Below are positions 34,175 through 41,925 of a stretch of DNA of 64,000 nt, piece by piece. Position 1 is the first letter of the stretch, and every line of letters starts with the position of its first letter. This stretch comes from JBBKXR01 sp037969585 (GTDB lineage: Bacteria > Verrucomicrobiota > Verrucomicrobiia > Verrucomicrobiales > DEV007), in the NCBI GenBank assembly GCA_037969585.1, contig JBBKXR010000298.1, positions 5,492-69,491 of the forward strand, written 5' to 3'. A program made the position numbers and the translations under genes. A model generated the notes under the pieces. The model was given only the letters and a program-made list of their open reading frames with translations, did not search any database and was not told where the DNA came from.

Positions 34175-34321
34175 GCGTCGCTAAGAAATAGATCACTCAG
34201 GCCCCGCATTCAAACCAAAAGCCTTCACAAGGAGAAAGCTCATTCCTGGACATCTCGTCGCGCTGGTAGAAATGGGTCCGGTTGATTCATCGCCCATCGG
34301 GCCACCCCTTCAGGCTCGCAA

Positions 34322-35776
34322 CTACTTCGCCAGTCGGTCCAACACGTTCTTGGTGATCCGAATAACAGTCGCATCTCCGCCTGCTAATCCATGCGCCCAG
34401 TCGGTCGTGCCACTGGTCACCACCGTGCCGCCCTTTTCCGTCGTGTAGGAGCCGATTACCGCATGCCCACTGTGATCCAGCGAAGGCCATCGGTCATACC
34501 AAACGCTGTCGCCCGGTGCCCAGGTCGCCTCACAGGTACCGAGAACCTCAAAGGTCTTCGGCGTGCCATCACGAAAAGTCGGAAATGGCACGCCATCCTT
34601 CCACTCCAACTCACAACCATCGCACTCATAGCCAACGATCGAATCCTTGCCACCGAACTCATCGCCCGCCTTCAAATCCGTTCCCGCATAGATCCAGTGA
34701 TCCGGTCGATGCACCGTGAACGCTCCCGAGCCATCCATGTGCTGCCCGTGACTTTTATGATAACCCCCGTGAATGAATCCTACCCCGGTCATTTCATTCT
34801 CGGTTCGTCCCACAAGATGATGACTCCACAGCGAACTCAGTCGCTGCTTTTCTTCCGGTTTCACGGCCGTAAAAACCGGGTCCTGATTGTACCACTGTTT
34901 CCAACACACCAGTGAGCGCGACTCCTCCTGCCAACGCACCTGCCAGCAACACGTGTTGCCGCTGAAGAACGCCACATTGCCACCGCCCGCCACGAAGCCC
35001 TCCACCGTATCGCGCATCTCCCACGACCAGTACTCATCGTGACCGACACTGAGCATCAACTTATAGGCATCGATAAGTTCCGGTTGAAACTGCAAATCCT
35101 GATTCGAACAATACTCCAGCTCATAACCATTATTCTCAGCCCACACCACAAACGGCAACTCCCAACGGGAAAACAAACTCCGCGGCGGCCGATGAAACGA
35201 AACCTGATTCCCCTGCAGCCCAGCTCGCCCATGGAAGCCGTAAAGGCTCGACCCTCCCCAGTTATTGTACGCGTTGTAAGTGTTGGTCGACAGCTGCAAC
35301 AGAATCTTGCTGCCCTTCCCGGGTTGCGCCGAGCGCAGCACAAAGTAGAACGTGCCCTCAGCCGAACGTGAATTTCGCTGCGAAAACTGCCCGCCGCCAT
35401 CCGACACACGCATGCGCACCTCATAGTAGCCACTGCGCCAGTCGGCAGGAATTTTCATCCGATACGCCACCGGCCATCCACAGCCCTCACTCGAAGCTTT
35501 TTCCGGCACCCGATACTCCGCGCCACCCTCAACTCCGTTCTTAGTAAAAACCACTTCCCGCTTCGCCCCAATCCGCGCAATCTCCAGATCATACTTCGCC
35601 GATGACGTCGAAATATGAAACTCCGCCTCATCCCCCGGCGCATAACTCACCCGCCCCGAATACCCTTCGACATAAAGCGACCGCCCAGCGTCAATCGCAA
35701 CCGCCGGACCGGCAGCCAAAAGCATTACCCCGGATGCTAACCAACCAAAGCTAACAAGGAAAAATCTACGTTTCAT
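34322..35776 (-). CDS. Exported N,N-dimethylformamidase beta subunit-like protein
   Basis: A 484-residue protein with a Sec signal (MKRRFFLVSFGWLASGVMLLAAGPAVA). After an Ig-like N-terminal domain (about 35-150, ending GTFYFVLR) comes the large domain with LQLSTNTYNAYNNWGGSSLYGFHG, FVVWAENNGYELEYCSNQDL, LMLSVGHDEYWSWEMRDTVEGF and GGNVAFFSGNTCCWQVRWQ. These are hallmark blocks of the dimethylformamidase large-subunit family, where Tyr and Glu side chains bind iron. No small subunit is adjacent. Most such homologues have unknown substrates, so amide hydrolysis is only a family-level suggestion. Confidence 0.8.
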   Translation of the reverse strand: MKRRFFLVSFGWLASGVMLLAAGPAVAIDAGRSLYVEGYSGRVSYAPGDEAEFHISTSSAKYDLEIARIGAKREVVFTKNGVEGGAEYRVPEKASSEGCGWPVAYRMKIPADWRSGYYEVRMRVSDGGGQFSQRNSRSAEGTFYFVLRSAQPGKGSKILLQLSTNTYNAYNNWGGSSLYGFHGRAGLQGNQVSFHRPPRSLFSRWELPFVVWAENNGYELEYCSNQDLQFQPELIDAYKLMLSVGHDEYWSWEMRDTVEGFVAGGGNVAFFSGNTCCWQVRWQEESRSLVCWKQWYNQDPVFTAVKPEEKQRLSSLWSHHLVGRTENEMTGVGFIHGGYHKSHGQHMDGSGAFTVHRPDHWIYAGTDLKAGDEFGGKDSIVGYECDGCELEWKDGVPFPTFRDGTPKTFEVLGTCEATWAPGDSVWYDRWPSLDHSGHAVIGSYTTEKGGTVVTSGTTDWAHGLAGGDATVIRITKNVLDRLAK

Positions 35777-35860
35777 CCACGCATTCCATCACTTCGGGCC
35801 ACCCGGCACAATGGCTTGTCCGCGTCCACACCCAAACGACAAGCACCTCCGGGCGCGCCC

Positions 35861-35954
35861 ACCCTCTGGACGATCATGTGAGACCGTCCGTCCCGGCGCT
35901 CCGATTGCCTTGGTTCCTCGTCCAGCTCGGGACTGGCGGGACGCACAGTCTCAC
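35861..35954. repeat. Palindromic intergenic element
   Basis: The word ACCCTCTGGACGATC (35861-35875) is followed by an inverted repeat with arms 35878-35895 and 35937-35954 (16 of 18 positions complementary). The same word recurs at 41760-41774 and, inverted, at 47523-47537. CCGTCCGTCCCGGCG and CGTCCAGCTCGG recur at 55069 and 55214. It lies in the 268-nt gap before the dimethylformamidase-like gene. Confidence 0.6.
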
Positions 35955-36009
35955 CTGACAAACCGCCGGCACCTTTTCGCCGCCTCTCCAAGAAAGCAGG
36001 TCGATCCCC

Positions 36010-36037
36010 CTAACTCGTAACTTCTTGCTCCTTGCTC
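36010..36037 (+). repeat. 7-nt tandem repeat after the DUF2959 gene
   Basis: Four units CTAACTC, GTAACTT, CTTGCTC and CTTGCTC end 8 nt from the stop of the minus-strand DUF2959 gene. The unit is of the same type as the arrays at 32307 and 40671. Confidence 0.6.
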
Positions 36038-36044
36038 CAAAAAA

Positions 36045-36707
36045 CTACTCCATCGAAGAAATAAACCGCTGCGCTTCCGCAATCGACGTATTCATCTCCC
36101 TAATCAACGCCGCCGTATTCGCCTCGATCGAAGCTAACTCGACGCGCAGCGCACCAATCGCCCGCGCGTTTAGATTGTGCTTCAAATACAACACCTGATC
36201 GCGAAACGTGCGCAGCACCGGATCCATACGCGACTCGGCTCGGCGCATGGCCAGCATCAACTGGCGGTAGCGCATTTCGGTCTCCGCCAACTGCTGCTCA
36301 CTGGAAGCGCGCAAGCTCGCATTGGAATATTCGCCAAGCTCCGTCCGCCATTCGCGAAACAAGGCCTTGGCGACATTCTCAACATCGTCATTGCGTGACT
36401 TCACCGCCGAAGCTTTCGCCTCACTACGCTCATAAGCCGCATTGAGCCGTTCGTATTCACTCTGCAAATTGCCACCGTCAAAATTGACCACGCTCTGAAA
36501 CTGCTCGAGTGCATTGGCGAACTCCTCTTTGGTTTCTTCCTGCGCGTCTTTCGCCTTGTCGACCCGCTTGACGAGAATGTCGCGCTTGTGGACTCCAATC
36601 TGATCCATCGCACCATAATATACGCTGGAACAACCACTGAGCAGAGGCAATGAAAACGCCGCGAACAACGCAGTGACGACAATAAAACGGGAAGTGATAG
36701 AGAGCAT
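36045..36707 (-). CDS. DUF2959 lipoprotein
   Basis: A 220-residue lipoprotein. The signal MLSITSRFIVVTALFAAFSLPLLSGC ends in a lipobox (LLSGC). The mature part is almost entirely helical and coiled-coil-like, starting SSVYYGAMDQIGVHKRDILVKRVDKAKDAQEETKEEFANALEQF and ending with ELASIEANTAALIREMNTSIAEAQRFI. Both match the DUF2959 family, whose function is unknown. ATG 36707 starts the signal peptide. It is divergent from the EamA transporter gene, with about 314 nt between the two chosen starts. Confidence 0.87.
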   Translation of the reverse strand: MLSITSRFIVVTALFAAFSLPLLSGCSSVYYGAMDQIGVHKRDILVKRVDKAKDAQEETKEEFANALEQFQSVVNFDGGNLQSEYERLNAAYERSEAKASAVKSRNDDVENVAKALFREWRTELGEYSNASLRASSEQQLAETEMRYRQLMLAMRRAESRMDPVLRTFRDQVLYLKHNLNARAIGALRVELASIEANTAALIREMNTSIAEAQRFISSME

Positions 36708-37021
36708 GGCAGAAAAAGAACTGGCGAGTGAATTTCCGCCGCTTGAAATCGCCACAACCTAGCCTAGCTTGCCACGCAGACAACACGAATGAACCTCGCG
36801 AACGACCACAAATTTGCCCACCGACCGAAGCAGGCTGCTGCCCGCTTTGCGTCCGTCCGTGCCGCTGTGGTCAGTCTTCTGCCAATGAGCTGGCTGGCGA
36901 TTGTAGTCGCCATTACCAAGCTTGGCTAAGCCATCGCTCGAGGTTGTTTTCTTCTCATTCGTATCCGTTCTCTTCTGTCCGTTCCGCGTTTCCCCGAATC
37001 AGCCTCGAGCTGCTGATTCCC
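36708..37021. other. Divergent intergenic region between DUF2959 and EamA genes
   Basis: About 314 nt hold the divergent promoters of the two flanking genes. The EamA reading frame happens to stay open back to 36728, but the extra 98 residues are low in hydrophobic order and look non-coding. The 10-bp palindrome CCAAGCTTGG is at 36916-36925. I see no RNA gene. Confidence 0.4.
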
Positions 37022-38026
37022 ATGAAAACGCCACCATCATCCCTACCGGCACTGTCGAACTCCGCAGCGATGCACAACGACGCCATGCCACCGCCCGAAG
37101 GAGCAGCAGCCGCTGCTGCTGCGGCTGCTGCAGGAACACCCGAGCTGCTCACCGGGTCACCCGAGGAACAGCGGCGCGGCCTGATTTTCATGGTCATCTC
37201 GCTGTTTTGTTTCACCGCAAATACGCTGCTGTTGAAATATCTCGGTTCAAACCGTCAGGTTGATCCATCCGTCACCCTGCTGTTTCGCGCCGTCATCGGT
37301 GGCGTCATCGTCCTGACGCTGATGCGCGGCCGGCGACCGCCAAAACTTGCACCGATTTTCAAAGAACCTCTACTCGTCTGGCGCGGCATTCTCGGCATCA
37401 TCGGCACCGCAGCCTACTACTGGACCGTGCCCGCACTCGGCGCTGGCAAGGCGTCGCTACTCGGCACAACCTACGTGCTGTTCGGCGCCGTTTTTGCCGC
37501 CTGGTTCCTGCGCGAATATCTCAGTCGGCAAAAAGTCATCTGGCTGCTGGTCGCCTTCGCTGGTACCGCGTTGTTGACCAGCGCCGGCCACGCCGGAGGG
37601 CTGAGTTTCGCCATCGGCGGCTACGAAGCCTTCGCGATCGTCGGCGCGATCGCCGCCGCCGGGACCATTGTCATCATTCGTCACCTGACCACGCGTCATG
37701 CCATCGCTACGATCTTTCTCGCTCAGTGCGTGTGGATCGGTATCGCCGCAATGCCGTTTGCAGCGAGTGGCTTTTCGAACCTCACTGGCGAAGACTACTT
37801 GCTGCTTACACTCGCAGCCACGTCAGCTGGCTATGGCCAGTTGTCGATGAACGAAAGCTATCGACTGATCAGTGTCGCCACCGGTTCGTCTGTGCAAATG
37901 GCACTACCGGTGATGGCGGCTATTGGTGGAATCATGATGTTTGGCGAAAGCTATTCGACCCTGCAACTGCTCGGCGCCGGATTGATATTATTCGGCACTT
38001 GGCAGGTAGCTGTCCGAAAAAACTGA
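37022..38026 (+). CDS. EamA/DMT-family transporter
   Basis: A 334-residue inner-membrane protein with ten hydrophobic helices in two EamA repeats (IFMVISLFCFTANTLLLKYLG opens the first; YEAFAIVGAIAAAGTIVIIRHLT opens the second). Family members export amino acids or other metabolites. The cytoplasmic N-terminus includes ten consecutive alanines encoded by mixed GCN codons at 37103-37132, between MHNDAMPPPEG and GTPELL. The ATG at 37022 was chosen; an in-frame ATG at 37070 is also possible. It is followed 50 nt later by a Gfo/Idh/MocA gene. The cargo is unknown. Confidence 0.87.
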   Translation: MKTPPSSLPALSNSAAMHNDAMPPPEGAAAAAAAAAAGTPELLTGSPEEQRRGLIFMVISLFCFTANTLLLKYLGSNRQVDPSVTLLFRAVIGGVIVLTLMRGRRPPKLAPIFKEPLLVWRGILGIIGTAAYYWTVPALGAGKASLLGTTYVLFGAVFAAWFLREYLSRQKVIWLLVAFAGTALLTSAGHAGGLSFAIGGYEAFAIVGAIAAAGTIVIIRHLTTRHAIATIFLAQCVWIGIAAMPFAASGFSNLTGEDYLLLTLAATSAGYGQLSMNESYRLISVATGSSVQMALPVMAAIGGIMMFGESYSTLQLLGAGLILFGTWQVAVRKN

Positions 38027-38076
38027 GGCGCACTCGACCAGTTGCCAGACAGCTTTCGCCATGTTAAACCCAGCGC

Positions 38077-39321
38077 ATGATTCGAATTGGTATCGTCGGC
38101 TGTGGTCGTATTCTGGCTGCTCACCTCAAAGGTTATCGCCTGCTTCGTGAAGCGGGATTCGATGACTTCCGCATCACTGCGTTGTGCGCTCGGCAGGAAT
38201 CGGACGGATGGAGTTACGTGAAGCGTGGTGAGGGTCCCGAGCAACGTGCGGCCGTCAGCACGCTGCCAGGAGATCCGTTGGCCATCGGCGACGAATTTCT
38301 ATCCGACTTTCAGGAAACCGATGACGTCGAGGTTTTCACCGACTACGCGACCATGATGGCCGAGGCCAAGATCGATGCTGTCAACGATTTCACCCCACAC
38401 GGCTTGCATCACTTGGTCGCCGCCGAATCTTTTAAATACGGTAAACATTTGCTCAGCCAAAAACCGCTCGGCGTCACCGTCCGCGCGGCGCAACAGATGT
38501 GCGAGCAGGCGACAGCTGCCGGGGTCACCTTCGGCGTTTTTGAAAATGCCCGCTATCGGGCTGCGTTAATCCAGGCCAAGTGGGCACTCAATGGCGGTCC
38601 GCTCGGCGCCCCGCAAATGGCGATCCTCGGCAATGTCGGCACTTGGTGGGCGCCCAACCTGGTCGTCGGCGAGACACCTTGGCGGCACGACAAAAAGCTC
38701 GGTGGCGGACTGGCCATTGATCTCGGTGTTCACCAGTTCGACATGATTCGCCAAGTGCTCGGCGAAGTGAAAACCGTGCAGGCCAGCGCCGCGGTCATCG
38801 AACCACTCCGTCATATTCTCGACAAAGCCGGCGAAATCGTCAAAACCATCGACTGCGATGCCGACGATACCGTTTACGGCAGCTTCGAGTGCGACAACGG
38901 CGCCAGCGGCACGCTGTTCGGCAGCTTTGCGGGTCATGGCACCAATACCGTGGTTGGCAACGGTCCGGTATTCTATGGATCGAAGGGCCGCATCACCGGC
39001 GATCAGGTTCACCTCGACGACAGAAAGGAGGCCTCACTCGCCGACATTTACGCCGAGCAAGCGAGCGACGAGCAAAAGGCCAACGACTTCCCCGACGGAC
39101 TCGACGACCATTTTGCTCTGACTCAACACTACTGGCTCGACGCCGTGCGCCACGGCAAACAACCGCCGCTCGACGGCCGCGAAGGCCTGCTCGATCTCGC
39201 CTGCGCGTACGCCCTGCTCGAGTCCCATCTGGCCGGTCGCCGCGTCAGTGTCAATGAAGTTGCCGACGGCTCGCTGGCCGAATATCAAAAGCCGATCAAC
39301 GCCCACTTCGGTATCGGGTAA
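38077..39321 (+). CDS. Gfo/Idh/MocA-family oxidoreductase (QKP variant)
   Basis: A 414-residue NAD(P)-dependent dehydrogenase. The nucleotide fold opens with IRIGIVGCGRILAAHLKG. The usual EKP motif is QKP (HLLSQKPLG): the catalytic lysine is kept but Glu is replaced by Gln. The C-terminal sheet domain contains GGGLAIDLGVHQFDMIRQVLG with the conserved catalytic-site D and H. Members oxidise or epimerise cyclitols and sugars. It is followed by a nucleoside-symporter-type MFS gene and a second Gfo/Idh/MocA gene on the same strand, suggesting uptake and oxidation of one carbohydrate. Confidence 0.9.
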   Translation: MIRIGIVGCGRILAAHLKGYRLLREAGFDDFRITALCARQESDGWSYVKRGEGPEQRAAVSTLPGDPLAIGDEFLSDFQETDDVEVFTDYATMMAEAKIDAVNDFTPHGLHHLVAAESFKYGKHLLSQKPLGVTVRAAQQMCEQATAAGVTFGVFENARYRAALIQAKWALNGGPLGAPQMAILGNVGTWWAPNLVVGETPWRHDKKLGGGLAIDLGVHQFDMIRQVLGEVKTVQASAAVIEPLRHILDKAGEIVKTIDCDADDTVYGSFECDNGASGTLFGSFAGHGTNTVVGNGPVFYGSKGRITGDQVHLDDRKEASLADIYAEQASDEQKANDFPDGLDDHFALTQHYWLDAVRHGKQPPLDGREGLLDLACAYALLESHLAGRRVSVNEVADGSLAEYQKPINAHFGIG

Positions 39322-39378
39322 GTGCCGCCATATCGCGCCATTGCCACTCGTCCCGAAAATAGGTTAAACCCTCGCCAG

Positions 39379-40674
39379 ATGAATCTCCCTCCTTACTACG
39401 CACGGCTCAGTGCGATGATGTTCATGCAGTTCGGCGTTTACGGGCTGTGGCTGCCGATCGCAGCAAAATTCCTCACTGGTGATCCGGCGACTGGCGGCCT
39501 CGGGTTCAATGAGGACCAGGCGGGTGCCATTGTCGCGCTGGCCGCCGCCGTAGGAGCGATCTGCTCTCCCCTCATCGTTCAGTTTGCCGACCGGCGCTTT
39601 CGAGCCCAGCGCTTTCTCGGAGTTCTGATGGTTTTCGGCGGAATCCTGAAGTTGGTCGTTTATACCCAATCGAGCTTCTATGCTTGGCTCCTATTGTCGG
39701 TGGCGTTTGCCCTCTTGTTTATGCCGGCAACCGCTATCGCCAATGCCTTGCCAATGCGCCATCTATCGGATCCTCCGCGGCAATTTCCGCTTGTGCGGAT
39801 GTGGACCGCCATTGCCTGGGTAACCGTCGGATGGACCTTCTCTGCCATAGTCCTGAATACCAATACTCAGGCACAATGGTTGCCGCCATTTTTTCGTGGA
39901 GACGAAGTGGAAATGGCTGGCGCTGCCATGCGCAAATCAGTGCTTTGGTCGGGATGTCTCGCCATAGGATATGGAATTTGGGCGTTTTTCTTTCTGCCCG
40001 ACACACCGCCCAACAAATCCACCGATTCGGATCGCCCAGCAATCACCAAGGCACTCGGAATGTTGCGGCAACCGTCATTCGTTGTGATTCTTGGCGTCAG
40101 CGTGCTCATCTCAGCCGTTCATGTGATCTACTTCATTCAATGTGCAAAATTCCTTGGCCGCGTGGGCTTGAAGGACTCATCCATCATTCCAACTATGGCA
40201 ATTGGCCAACTTTCGGAGCTACTTATGTATGTCGTTCTTTCACGTCTGCTACCGAGGCTCGGCTACAAGGTCATTATCATCATTGGCATTTGCGCCTTCG
40301 CCGCTCGCTTTTTTCTGTTCGGCTCAGTCGGCCTGCCTTATCAGGCAATGATTATCGGGCAGGCTCTCCACGGTCTTTGTTACGCATTCTTCTTTTCCGC
40401 CTGTTTTATTTACGTGGATCGAGTGGCACCAAAAGACATCCGTAATTCAGCCCAGGCTCTCTACAATTTTGTATTTTATGGCATCGGCCCACTAGCGGCC
40501 ATTGCTCTCAACTCTGGACTCGTCAAGCTTCTGTCTAAAGGGGAAAAAACCCTGACATTGGAAGAATTTGGTCCGTACTGGTACACCTTGGGCGGCATTT
40601 CTATACTAGCTCTCATCTTGTTCATTGCCCTATTTCGCGTCGCCCCGGAAAACACCGAAGGCAAATCTTCCTAA
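39379..40674 (+). CDS. MFS transporter, nucleoside:H+ symporter (NupG-like) family
   Basis: A 431-residue membrane protein with 12 hydrophobic helices. The opening LSAMMFMQFGVYGLWLPIAAKFL, the loop FNEDQAGAIVALAAAVGAICSPLIVQFADRRFRAQRFLG and FFSACFIYVDRVAPKDIRNSAQAL fit the nucleoside:H+ symporter branch, which in planctomycetes and verrucomicrobia often accompanies sugar dehydrogenases. ATG 39379 (MNLPPYYARLS) is preferred over a GTG at 39322 that would directly follow the previous stop. A 7-nt tandem repeat begins inside its stop codon. The cargo is probably a sugar or nucleoside from context. Confidence 0.87.
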   Translation: MNLPPYYARLSAMMFMQFGVYGLWLPIAAKFLTGDPATGGLGFNEDQAGAIVALAAAVGAICSPLIVQFADRRFRAQRFLGVLMVFGGILKLVVYTQSSFYAWLLLSVAFALLFMPATAIANALPMRHLSDPPRQFPLVRMWTAIAWVTVGWTFSAIVLNTNTQAQWLPPFFRGDEVEMAGAAMRKSVLWSGCLAIGYGIWAFFFLPDTPPNKSTDSDRPAITKALGMLRQPSFVVILGVSVLISAVHVIYFIQCAKFLGRVGLKDSSIIPTMAIGQLSELLMYVVLSRLLPRLGYKVIIIIGICAFAARFFLFGSVGLPYQAMIIGQALHGLCYAFFFSACFIYVDRVAPKDIRNSAQALYNFVFYGIGPLAAIALNSGLVKLLSKGEKTLTLEEFGPYWYTLGGISILALILFIALFRVAPENTEGKSS

Positions 40675-40705
40675 CTTCTAACTCCTAGCTCCTAGCTCCT
40701 AGCTT
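40671..40705 (+). repeat. 7-nt tandem repeat, five units, between transporter and oxidoreductase
   Basis: Exactly five 7-nt units (CTAACTT, CTAACTC, CTAGCTC, CTAGCTC, CTAGCTT) fill the gap from the transporter stop codon to 6 nt before the ATG at 40712. It is the longest of three such arrays and occupies the place of a ribosome binding site. Confidence 0.7.
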
Positions 40706-40711
40706 CAAAAA

Positions 40712-41740
40712 ATGAAACCCTACCGCATTGGCATTCTCGGCCTGCATCATGACCATGTCTGGCACAGCCTCGGCGAACTCGCCGACCTTCCCAACATGGA
40801 GGTCGCCGCAGCCGCTGATCCGTTTCCAGAGCTGCGCGAAAAGTTCAGCAAAGTCTGTGACGCGCCGGTCAGTGACTCCTACGACGATGTGCTGAACCGC
40901 GACGACCTCGACGCCGTCTATCTTTACACCAGTAACCGCAACGCGACGAAGCTCGCTATCGCAGCGATGAATCGCGGCCTGCACGTCCTCGTCGAAAAAC
41001 CGATGGCTGCCGATCGAGCGGACGCTCAGGCGATGGTCGACGCCGCCGAAGCCAACGGTGTGCGCCTCATGATAAACTGGCCCTTCGCCTGGTGGTATCA
41101 GTTGCAACACGCCATCCATCTGTGCCGCGAGGGCAATATCGGCGAACTCTGGCAGGTGAAATACCGCGCCGCCCACGAAGGCGTTGTGCTCATGGGGCAC
41201 TCACATTACTTCGCCGACTGGGTCGAGGACGAGGCGCAGAGTGGCGGCGGAGCACTGATCGACTACTGCTGCTACGGCGCCGTGCTGTCGCGCGTGCTGC
41301 TCGGAATGCCCGAAAGCGTCAGCGGTCTGTGGGGCAACTACTACCGCGACGACCTCCAGGTCGATGACAATGCCGTGATCACCCTCAAGTATCCACGCGC
41401 CATGGCCATCGCCGAAGCGTCATGGACGCAGCACGGTAAGCTCGGGGCCTACACACCGATCATTTATGGCAAGACCGGCAGCTTCCTGGTGGTGCCGCGA
41501 TTAGGTGGCGCATTGATGCGCTGCGATCTTGAAGATCAAAAAGGTTCCGCAGTCGACGTCCCCGATCCGGAGCCGCACATGCGCGGGCCGAACGAGCATT
41601 TCATCTGGGCGATAGAAAATCCCGGGGCAGAAATGAATCCACTCTGCGATCCCGGCAACTGCCGAGACAGCAACGCCATTCTCGACGCAGGCGCTGAGTC
41701 AGCTCGAGGCGACAGCCGTCTGGTTCCAGTAACAGGGTAG
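40712..41740 (+). CDS. Gfo/Idh/MocA-family oxidoreductase
   Basis: A 342-residue dehydrogenase. YRIGILGLHHDHVWHSLGEL forms the N-terminal nucleotide fold and VEKPMAADRADAQAMV carries the EKP motif with the catalytic lysine. The second domain has SGGGALIDYCCYGAVLSRVLLGMPESV, where the usual D-x-x-x-H catalytic pair is replaced by D-Y-C-C-Y. That loss is unusual and may alter chemistry. It lies 37 nt after the transporter gene. The stop codon sits inside a palindromic repeat element. Confidence 0.88.
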   Translation: MKPYRIGILGLHHDHVWHSLGELADLPNMEVAAAADPFPELREKFSKVCDAPVSDSYDDVLNRDDLDAVYLYTSNRNATKLAIAAMNRGLHVLVEKPMAADRADAQAMVDAAEANGVRLMINWPFAWWYQLQHAIHLCREGNIGELWQVKYRAAHEGVVLMGHSHYFADWVEDEAQSGGGALIDYCCYGAVLSRVLLGMPESVSGLWGNYYRDDLQVDDNAVITLKYPRAMAIAEASWTQHGKLGAYTPIIYGKTGSFLVVPRLGGALMRCDLEDQKGSAVDVPDPEPHMRGPNEHFIWAIENPGAEMNPLCDPGNCRDSNAILDAGAESARGDSRLVPVTG

Positions 41741-41833
41741 CTGCGAGCGTCAGCGAGCGACCCTCTGGACGATCCTACTATCCGCGATCCGCGACGCTTT
41801 CCCCCTTCCACTCGCTGACGCTTGCAGCCACCC
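41735..41833. repeat. Palindromic intergenic element with 23-nt arms
   Basis: Arms 41735-41757 and 41811-41833 are inverted copies (21 of 23 positions). A further identical 23-nt copy is at 55229-55251 on the other strand. In both places the repeat begins at the stop codon of a gene and has the same orientation relative to that gene. Between the arms is the word ACCCTCTGGACGATC shared with 35861 and 47523. Confidence 0.7.
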
Positions 41834-41925
41834 GTCCCAACGCCGCCTGCTATCTCAACTTTGCCCCGTCGATCCTCTGGCATCGGGCGGAGTGCCCGAC
41901 CTACAATGGTTCATTGGCCTCGCGG

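Noticed and set aside
36728..37021. 98-residue N-terminal extension of the EamA transporter
   Set aside because: Low-complexity composition, no signal or membrane character, and it overlaps the divergent promoter region; an ordinary start lies at 37022.
37103..37132. Possible trinucleotide expansion or frameshift in the EamA gene (ten GCN codons)
   Set aside because: Codons are mixed (GCA, GCC, GCT, GCG), the frame is intact, and poly-Ala linkers are common.
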